A stretch of DNA of 9,492 nt from SIG452 sp045580405 (GTDB lineage: Bacteria > Bacillota > Clostridia > UMGS1840): NCBI GenBank assembly GCA_045580405.1, contig JAZNNT010000026.1, positions 1 to 9,492 on the forward strand. Reading direction: 5' to 3'. The notes beneath the pieces were generated by a model, which saw only the letters and a program-made list of their open reading frames with translations, was not told where the DNA came from and ran no database searches. A program made the translations under genes and the position numbers. Positions 1-4,418 of the stretch are shown in pieces. Every line of letters begins with the position of its first letter. Position 1 is the first letter of the stretch.

Positions 1-1720
1 TAAACATCAGATATGCCAATGCCGCAATTTTGGTAATTGCAAAAACGGTTGCAACCTCGCTGCCTGCACCTTCCATCAACACCAGTTCTTCGGTATCAAT
101 CAGATTTTCCAGCCCTACAAAGCAAACTGCTAAAGTGCCAACTACGTTTTCTTTGGCAATAAAGCCGGTAACCGCTGCTGCTGCAAGCTGCCAACTCAAC
201 ACACCAACGATGGGAACCAAAATATAAGCAAAAGGAGATGCAATGGACGCCAAAATAGAAGCATCTGCAGTTTCTGCAACCTGGAAGCTCCAGGTAAAGG
301 TCTGCATAATCTGTACTGCCATATTACATAAAAGAATAATGGTTGCAGCTTTTACAATATATGCCCAACCACGGCTGCACATGGATTTGAAAGCACCCCA
401 GAAGGACGGAATTTTATAATCGGGCAGCTCAATAATAAAGAAGGATTTTCTCGCCCGATAGCCGGTGATTTTGTTCACCAGCAATGCGCCTAAGAAAATC
501 AGAATAATACCGGATAAGTACATCAAGGTGCTTACCCAACCGGCATCATCAAAGAATGCGCCTGCAAATAATGCGATAACGGGAATTTTAGCACCGCAAG
601 GCATAAAGGGCGCCAGCATTGCAGTTGCTCTGCGTTCCCGTTCATTTTTAATGGTACGGCTTGCCATAATGCCGGGCACTGCACATCCAACGGTAATGAC
701 AAAAGGAATCACGGATTTACCGGAAAGACCAACTTTTTTGAAAATGGGGTCTAATACAACTGCAACTCTTGACATATAACCGCAATCTTCCAAAAGGGCA
801 ATCAGGAAGTACATTACCATAACAAGCGGTAAAAAACCAACGACTGCCACAACGCCACCGATGACTCCATCCACTAAAATTGCAGAAAGCAGCGGGTTTG
901 CGTCACCTAAAAGTCCTCTCACCCATTCCTGGAAGATTTCCATGTAACCCACCAGCCAGTCCGCAACGGGAGTTCCGACCCAAACCTGAGAAATCTGAAA
1001 TACCAGATACATCACAACTGCAAAAATCGGAATCCCAAGCCACTTATTGGTTAAAATCGCATCAATTTTATCTCCGAAGTGCTTGTCTTTGGTCAAAACC
1101 TTACGGGTTTCCACTTCTTTGACAATGAGATTCACAAATTGGAAACGTTTTCTGTCGGCAGATTCTACAGCCTGTTTACTGGTCAGATCAATGTTTCCCT
1201 GGGTATATACCGCTTTTTGGGTGGTGCCTGCACGATCAACCGCTGCAGCAATCACTTCTTTTAAGCCATCAGAAGATACAGAAACCGTTTCAATTACAGG
1301 ACAAGAAAGCTGTTGGGAAAGCTTTGCAACGTCAATTTTTGTTCCTTTTTTGTCATTAATATCACTTTTATTCAGTGCAACAACCACCGGAATGCCAAGT
1401 TCTAAAAGCTGGGTGGTAAAGAACAACGAACGGCTCAGATTTGCCGCATCCACAATGTTAACAATAACATCTGGGTTTTCCTGCTTCACATAAGCACTGG
1501 TAATGCTTTCTTCCGAGGTAAAGGGTGACATGGAATATGCACCGGGCAAGTCCACGGCAATCAGGTCACTTCCTCCCACTGAATAAGCCTTTTTAATGAT
1601 ATGCTCTTTTTTCTCAACGGTAACCCCTGCCCAGTTGCCAACCTTTTCATTGCTGCCGGTCAAAGCGTTATACATAGTGGTTTTACCGGAGTTCGGGTTT
1701 CCTGTTAACGCAATTCTCAT
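1..1720 (-). CDS. feoB: Ferrous iron transport protein B (GTPase-coupled Fe2+ permease), C-terminus cut by window edge
   Basis: FeoB is the inner-membrane Fe2+ permease, with an N-terminal cytosolic G domain and a polytopic transport domain. I translated 573 codons from the ATG at 1720 with no stop or frameshift; the gene runs off the left edge. G-domain motifs visible: G1 GNPNSGKTT (residues 7-15), G2 GVTVE (32-36), G3 DLPG (57-60), G4 NKSD (117-120), and a G5-like SVSS (about 147-150). The membrane part contains the family signatures LEDCGYMSR, GCAVPG, APFMPCGAK and GFIAKENVVGTL. The start is supported by an AAGGAG box (1729-1734) eight bases upstream. It follows feoA in the same direction with a 99-bp gap that holds a hairpin and a putative metal-repressor site. 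Oddity: G4 is the canonical NKxD rather than the NMxD usual in FeoB. The family call is certain; only the C-terminus is missing. Confidence 0.97.
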   Translation of the reverse strand, partial: MRIALTGNPNSGKTTMYNALTGSNEKVGNWAGVTVEKKEHIIKKAYSVGGSDLIAVDLPGAYSMSPFTSEESITSAYVKQENPDVIVNIVDAANLSRSLFFTTQLLELGIPVVVALNKSDINDKKGTKIDVAKLSQQLSCPVIETVSVSSDGLKEVIAAAVDRAGTTQKAVYTQGNIDLTSKQAVESADRKRFQFVNLIVKEVETRKVLTKDKHFGDKIDAILTNKWLGIPIFAVVMYLVFQISQVWVGTPVADWLVGYMEIFQEWVRGLLGDANPLLSAILVDGVIGGVVAVVGFLPLVMVMYFLIALLEDCGYMSRVAVVLDPIFKKVGLSGKSVIPFVITVGCAVPGIMASRTIKNERERRATAMLAPFMPCGAKIPVIALFAGAFFDDAGWVSTLMYLSGIILIFLGALLVNKITGYRARKSFFIIELPDYKIPSFWGAFKSMCSRGWAYIVKAATIILLCNMAVQIMQTFTWSFQVAETADASILASIASPFAYILVPIVGVLSWQLAAAAVTGFIAKENVVGTLAVCFVGLENLIDTEELVLMEGAGSEVATVFAITKIAALAYLMF

Positions 1721-1770
1721 AATAGTTTCTCCTTTTATTCATTCCTTTTGTATGATTTAACTTTTCTTCG

Positions 1771-1788
1771 AGTTAGCCTTGACTAACT
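1771..1788. promoter_or_regulatory. Putative metal-repressor (DtxR/IdeR-like) operator in front of feoB
   Basis: Inverted repeat AGTTAG-N6-CTAACT, lying 51-68 bp upstream of the feoB start. Its core, GTTAG-N6-CTAAC, has the same arms and spacing as a second repeat at 2079-2094 near the feoA promoter. The TTAG/CTAA arms resemble the outer part of DtxR/IdeR iron boxes, and the neighbouring genes import iron, so an iron- or metal-dependent repressor is the likely binder. That is inference: no repressor gene is in the window. I could not find a convincing -35/-10 pair around it. Confidence 0.55.
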
Positions 1789-1805
1789 AACAACCAAAAA
1801 TTAAG

Positions 1806-1841
1806 GGCAAGAAGCTACCCTAAATGATAATAGCTTCTGCC
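1806..1841 (-). terminator. Hairpin over the feoA stop codon, possible weak terminator or attenuator
   Basis: On the minus strand, GGCAGAAGCTA pairs with TAGCTTCTTGCC (11 bp with one bulged base) around a 13-nt loop that contains the feoA stop. It is followed by CTTAATTTTTGG, a short T-run offset by about five bases. This could be a partial terminator that lowers feoB expression relative to feoA, or an mRNA-stabilising element. The offset T-run makes efficient termination doubtful. Confidence 0.4.
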
Positions 1842-2032
1842 AACTGATTGTCGATGCTGTATCTGCCGTCCTTAATGGAAACGGTGCATCCTCCTCTTCG
1901 GAATGCAACCACGGTAATCACCTCACCTGAATAACACCCCAGCGAAAATAAGAAGGCATCTAATTCTTCGTCGTCGGTTTCAATATTCTTGATAATATAC
2001 TCCTGACCGGGGATTGCATCCAATAAACTCAT
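1820..2032 (-). CDS. feoA: Ferrous iron transport protein A (small SH3-like cytosolic protein)
   Basis: FeoA is a small cytosolic SH3-fold protein that assists FeoB. This one has 70 residues, starting MSLLDAIPGQEYIIKNI and ending in LAEAIII, within the 70-85 residues normal for the family. Family features: an N-terminal segment followed by PGQEYIIKNIE, the central LGCYSGEVITVV strand pair (the equivalent of LGL.PG..V.V) and the C-terminal DGRYSIDNQLAEAI block. The reading frame can be extended to a GTG at 2041, but I chose the ATG at 2032 because AGGTG sits six bases upstream of it and nothing SD-like precedes the GTG. It is followed by feoB in the same direction. Its promoter and two putative operators lie just upstream, consistent with iron-dependent repression. 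The stop is TAG. Confidence 0.93.
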   Translation of the reverse strand: MSLLDAIPGQEYIIKNIETDDEELDAFLFSLGCYSGEVITVVAFRRGGCTVSIKDGRYSIDNQLAEAIII

Positions 2033-2076
2033 ATTCCGCACCTGTTTTCAAAAATAGATTTTACACGTTTTTATAA

Positions 2077-2096
2077 AAGTTAGTCTCAACTAACTT
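2077..2096. promoter_or_regulatory. Putative metal-repressor operator, downstream copy at the feoA promoter
   Basis: Perfect inverted repeat AAGTTAGT-ctca-ACTAACTT: 8-bp arms and a 4-bp spacer. The GTTAG-N6-CTAAC core matches the site at 1772-1787. It covers the expected transcription start of feoA (about 2098) and the first transcribed bases, where a bound repressor would block initiation or escape. Assignment to a DtxR/IdeR-type regulator is inferred from the arm sequence and the Feo context. Confidence 0.6.
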
Positions 2097-2101
2097 CTTT
2101 G

Positions 2102-2121
2102 GTTAGTTTAGCATAACTAAC
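2102..2121. promoter_or_regulatory. Putative metal-repressor operator overlapping the feoA -10 and spacer
   Basis: Inverted repeat GTTAGTT-tagcat-AACTAAC, 7-bp arms and a 6-bp spacer. It also contains GTTAG-N6-ATAAC, one base off the 16-bp core of the other two sites. It lies over the -10 element and most of the spacer of the feoA promoter, so binding would exclude RNA polymerase. With the site at 2077-2096 it forms a tandem pair with centres 25 bp apart. Confidence 0.6.
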
Positions 2122-2133
2122 TCATTTTGTCAA
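2105..2133 (-). promoter_or_regulatory. feoA promoter (sigma-A type)
   Basis: On the minus strand, TTGACA (2133-2128), a 17-bp spacer, then TAAACT (2110-2105), which matches the -10 consensus at four of six positions. The predicted start is near 2098, giving a leader of about 65 nt before the feoA ATG. Both operator-like repeats fall on or just downstream of it. Confidence 0.75.
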
Positions 2134-2183
2134 GAGTTTTTTCTAAATTTTTCCTCTTAAATAGATTTTTGATAAATTTCAAC

Positions 2184-2229
2184 AAAAAAGAGAAAACGAC
2201 CGGTTCCTCCATTGGTCAATTTTCTCTTT
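2184..2229 (-). terminator. Intrinsic terminator of the ung operon
   Basis: Read on the minus strand, AAGAGAAAA and GACC pair with GGTC and TTTTCTCTT (a 13-bp interrupted stem), followed by a TTTTTT run at 2189-2184. It starts 15 bp after the ung stop. It separates the ung unit from the feo unit read in the same direction. Confidence 0.8.
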
Positions 2230-2243
2230 CTTTTCATTATTGG

Positions 2244-2945
2244 TTATTTTAAATATTCCGGCATTTTATCCGCATCATCTTCAATCTGCCAATCAATGGG
2301 AGTTTGTCCTGTCATTTGCAAAAACTGATTGGTTTTAGAAAAATGCTTACAATCCCAAAAGCCGTTATAAGCAGATAAGGGGCTGGGATGTGCCGCTTTT
2401 AAAATCAGATGCTGAGGTGCGGTAACAAGCTTTTCTTTTGTTTTGGCATTGGCTCCCCATAGAATAAACACCACAGGCTTTGCTCGATTGTTTAACATTC
2501 TGATTACCTGATCGGTAAACTCTTCCCAACCGCAACCCTTATGGGAATTTGCCTGGTTTTCACGAACGGTAAGCACATTGTTTAATAGCAAAACCCCTTG
2601 CTTTGCCCATTTTTCCAAAAAACCGTTTTTAGGAATTTTACATCCTAAATCGTTATGTAATTCTTTGTAAATATTCATAAGAGACGGTGGAATATCTACC
2701 CCTTTTTTTACCGAAAAGGAAAGACCGTGTGCCTGTCCCCTGCCATGATAGGGATCCTGACCGATAATGACCGCTTTTACATCAGAATAGGAAGTCAGTT
2801 TCAAGCTGTTAAAAATATCATACATATCGGGATAAATCACATGATTGGAATACTCCTCCACCAAAAAGGAACGGAGTTTCAAATAATAGGGTTTGTCAAA
2901 CTCCCCTTTTAGCACAATATCCCAATCGTTATGAAATTTTACCAT
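2244..2945 (-). CDS. ung: Uracil-DNA glycosylase, family 1
   Basis: This enzyme removes uracil from DNA by cleaving the N-glycosidic bond, starting base-excision repair of deaminated cytosine or misincorporated dUMP. It is full length for the family at 233 residues. Signatures: the water-activating loop GQDPYH (62-67) with catalytic Asp64, F77 of the uracil pocket in HGLSFSV, the uracil-recognising Asn122 in GVLLLNNVLTV, and the HPSPLS minor-groove loop (186-191) with catalytic His186 and the intercalating Leu190. The numbering nearly coincides with E. coli Ung (Asp64, His187, Leu191). GVLLLNNVLTV has Asn where Thr is usual. GGAGG lies eight bases before the ATG. It is 27 bp downstream of a small membrane protein gene and probably co-transcribed with it. 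Confidence 0.98.
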   Translation of the reverse strand: MVKFHNDWDIVLKGEFDKPYYLKLRSFLVEEYSNHVIYPDMYDIFNSLKLTSYSDVKAVIIGQDPYHGRGQAHGLSFSVKKGVDIPPSLMNIYKELHNDLGCKIPKNGFLEKWAKQGVLLLNNVLTVRENQANSHKGCGWEEFTDQVIRMLNNRAKPVVFILWGANAKTKEKLVTAPQHLILKAAHPSPLSAYNGFWDCKHFSKTNQFLQMTGQTPIDWQIEDDADKMPEYLK

Positions 2946-2972
2946 ACCAAAATCCTCCGTATTTCTGAAAGA

Positions 2973-3449
2973 TTAATCCTTATTTCTCATAAAATTCAGC
3001 ACAAAAGAAGCTACTGTTCCAATCGCAGAACCAAGTAGGAAAACAAAAATCAGATAATAAAGTGCATCAAAAGTCGCAAACGGACAAAATACCGCAGTTT
3101 TTGTCATATCACCAATTACAAAATATGCACCTAAGGTTGTTGCGTACAACCAAATGAACACCAGTAAACTGATTCCGATATAAGAAAATGCATACTTGAT
3201 TTGTTCATACTTCATGAGAAACACCGGTACCAAAGATGCTAAAATCAATCCGGCAATATTCGTTATTTCCCAGGAAATAGCCCCATGGGGCTGAAAGATG
3301 GCTGCTCCTGTTACTTCGCTGAGCACCCAAAAATTCTGCCACCTTGTCAAAAGTCCGATACCTACTATAAAAACGACATATAAAAGATAGGTGCATCCAC
3401 CGGATAATGCCCCCATTTTCAATGATTTTTTCATGCTGTCCATTTCCAT
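2973..3449 (-). CDS. Four-helix integral membrane protein of unknown function
   Basis: I do not recognise this 158-residue protein. It begins with a short basic stretch (KKSLK, 7-11) and has four likely membrane segments at about 14-34, 62-79, 87-111 and 128-152, ending in the basic tail MRNKD. No catalytic or metal-binding motif stands out; the only Cys residues are at 19 and 122. The segment between helices 1 and 2 contains an amphipathic stretch with FQPHGAISWEITN. The start at 3449 has GAGGA about eight bases upstream; later Mets at residues 3 and 6 are possible. It is the first gene of a unit with ung, which gives no clear functional clue, since ung is often paired with unrelated genes. 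The composition and frame look like a real gene. Confidence 0.75.
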   Translation of the reverse strand: MEMDSMKKSLKMGALSGGCTYLLYVVFIVGIGLLTRWQNFWVLSEVTGAAIFQPHGAISWEITNIAGLILASLVPVFLMKYEQIKYAFSYIGISLLVFIWLYATTLGAYFVIGDMTKTAVFCPFATFDALYYLIFVFLLGSAIGTVASFVLNFMRNKD

Positions 3450-3476
3450 AAAACAGTCCTCACTTATCCATGATAA

Positions 3477-3485
3477 ATTATATCA
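3477..3485 (-). promoter_or_regulatory. Extended -10 promoter for the membrane protein-ung unit
   Basis: On the minus strand, TGATATAAT: a perfect TATAAT (3482-3477) with the upstream TG of an extended -10. The -35 position (AATAAT, 17 bp spacing) is poor, as is common for extended -10 promoters. The predicted start is near 3470, about 20 nt before the ATG. It is divergent from the thiT promoter about 75 bp away. Confidence 0.6.
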
Positions 3486-3558
3486 AACTCTGTATCACAA
3501 TTATTTTATCATAAACACACAAAAAAAGCAAGATGAAAAATTAATTCAAAACAAATAC

Positions 3559-3587
3559 TTGACAAATCAATATTTTGGTTGTATAAT
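3559..3587 (+). promoter_or_regulatory. Consensus sigma-A promoter of the thiamine riboswitch-thiT unit
   Basis: Perfect TTGACA (3559-3564), a 17-bp spacer and perfect TATAAT (3582-3587). Transcription should begin near 3594, about 25 nt before the TPP aptamer. With such a strong promoter, control is expected to fall mainly on the riboswitch. Confidence 0.92.
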
Positions 3588-3593
3588 GCACTT

Positions 3594-3607
3594 GTATTTC
3601 GAAATAC
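3594..3607. repeat. 14-bp perfect palindrome at the thiT transcription start
   Basis: GTATTTCGAAATAC reads the same on both strands and sits 6 bp after the -10 box, covering the predicted +1. It could be a repressor operator or a short 5' mRNA hairpin (a 5-bp stem with loop TCGA). No family was recognised. Confidence 0.5.
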
Positions 3608-3618
3608 GAAAAATAAAA

Positions 3619-3708
3619 GATTTGGGGAGCTGACCATAAGTCGGCTGAGAGTAAGTGTGTTGCACTTTAACCCGTAACCTGATTTGGATAATGCCAACGT
3701 AGGGAAAA
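3619..3708 (+). promoter_or_regulatory. TPP riboswitch (THI element) aptamer
   Basis: This mRNA aptamer binds thiamine pyrophosphate. Family landmarks appear in order: GGGGAGC at the 5' side, the pyrimidine-sensing GGCTGAGAG (3643-3651), a variable P3a-like arm (AAGTGTGTTGCACTT), ACCC (3670-3673), then CCTGATTTGGATAATG (3678-3693), GCCAACGTAGGGAA (3693-3706). The 5' ATTT and the 3' AAAAT can close P1. It lies between a consensus promoter and thiT, with a terminator after it, so high TPP is expected to stop transcription before thiT. Confidence 0.96.
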
Positions 3709-3726
3709 TAACGTGTTTTCTTTTTT

Positions 3727-3755
3727 ATCCGAATCAAAATTGATTCGGATTTTTT
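3727..3755 (+). terminator. Riboswitch-controlled intrinsic terminator
   Basis: ATCCGAATCA pairs with TGATTCGGAT (a 10-bp perfect stem, 4-nt loop), followed by six T. It is the expression platform of the TPP riboswitch. Its left arm, extended to 3725-3736, is also complementary over 12 bp, with one G-U, to the aptamer strand 3680-3691. The antiterminated and terminated folds are therefore mutually exclusive. Confidence 0.9.
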
Positions 3756-3798
3756 ATTGGTATTATTCTTTTCTCACTTAGAAAGGAGTAATAAAAAC

Positions 3799-4359
3799 AT
3801 GCAAACAACTAAAAAACTAACCACTTGTGCCCTGCTGATTGCTTTAGCAACAGTGCTGATGTGGTTATCAAAAATTATTCCGGCTCCCTGGCTTCAGGGG
3901 GGCAGCATTACCATTGCATCTATGGTACCCATTGTGATGGCAGGGCTGTTATTCGGCACAAAATGGGGACTTGCCGCATCATTTTCTTATGCTCTGATTC
4001 AAATGCTTTTCGGATTCTATCCCCCACCGACACAAACCTTTGGATACTTTGTGTTGGTAGTATTATTGGATTATCTGGTTGCTTTCGGCGTACTGGGACT
4101 GTCCGGATTCTTTTATAAACTATTCCGACAAAAAGGATGGGCGGCACCGCTCTCGGCAGCCATTGTCACTACCCTTCGGTATGTGTGTCACATTTTGTCG
4201 GGTATTTTAATCTGGGGTGTCTATGCCGAAGAAGGACAAAGCGTTCTCAGTTATTCGTTAATCTATAACGGAACGTACATGATTCCTGAAATCATCATCA
4301 CAACCATAGTCACAGCATTCATCTGCAAAATGGGATTTATGAAATCCCGCATCAATTAA
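3799..4359 (+). CDS. thiT: Thiamine-specific ECF transporter substrate-binding subunit ThiT
   Basis: ThiT is the membrane S-component that captures thiamine and hands it to an energy-coupling factor module (EcfA, EcfA' and EcfT), which is normally encoded elsewhere and not seen here. The protein has 186 residues, typical of ThiT, with six hydrophobic segments. Family-like stretches are GGSITIASMVPI (34-45), FGYFVLVVLLDYLVAF (81-96), RYVCHILSGILIWGVYA (127-143) and YNGTYMIPEIIIT (156-168). By analogy with the lactococcal protein, His131, Trp139, Tyr156 and Asn157 are candidate thiamine contacts; this mapping is from memory, not an alignment. AAGGAG (3784-3789) precedes the ATG at 3799. An in-frame TTG at 3757 is rejected as the start because it abuts the riboswitch terminator. 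TPP riboswitch control matches the substrate. Confidence 0.93.
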   Translation: MQTTKKLTTCALLIALATVLMWLSKIIPAPWLQGGSITIASMVPIVMAGLLFGTKWGLAASFSYALIQMLFGFYPPPTQTFGYFVLVVLLDYLVAFGVLGLSGFFYKLFRQKGWAAPLSAAIVTTLRYVCHILSGILIWGVYAEEGQSVLSYSLIYNGTYMIPEIIITTIVTAFICKMGFMKSRIN

Positions 4360-4364
4360 AAAAC

Positions 4365-4402
4365 ATAAAAATAGCCGCACAGTTTTGTGCGGCTATTTTT
4401 AT
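4365..4402. terminator. Bidirectional intrinsic terminator between thiT and glgP
   Basis: A long hairpin: ATAGCCGCAC (4371-4380) pairs with GTGCGGCTAT (4387-4396) and is extended by A-T pairs to about 16 bp, with a 6-nt loop. The A-run on one side and the T-run on the other let it terminate thiT (plus) and glgP (minus), which converge here. Confidence 0.93.
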
Positions 4403-4418
4403 ATCGATTCTGAACAAT

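Noticed and set aside
1047..1493. Plus-strand open frame of 148 codons within feoB
   Set aside because: It lies wholly antisense to the uninterrupted feoB G domain, with no recognisable protein features.
2033..2041. feoA start at the GTG at 2041
   Set aside because: No SD precedes it. The AGGTG box is at the right distance for the ATG at 2032, and the family's conserved region starts there.
3757..3798. Longer thiT start at the TTG at 3757
   Set aside because: It abuts the riboswitch terminator and has no SD, whereas AAGGAG precedes the ATG at 3799.
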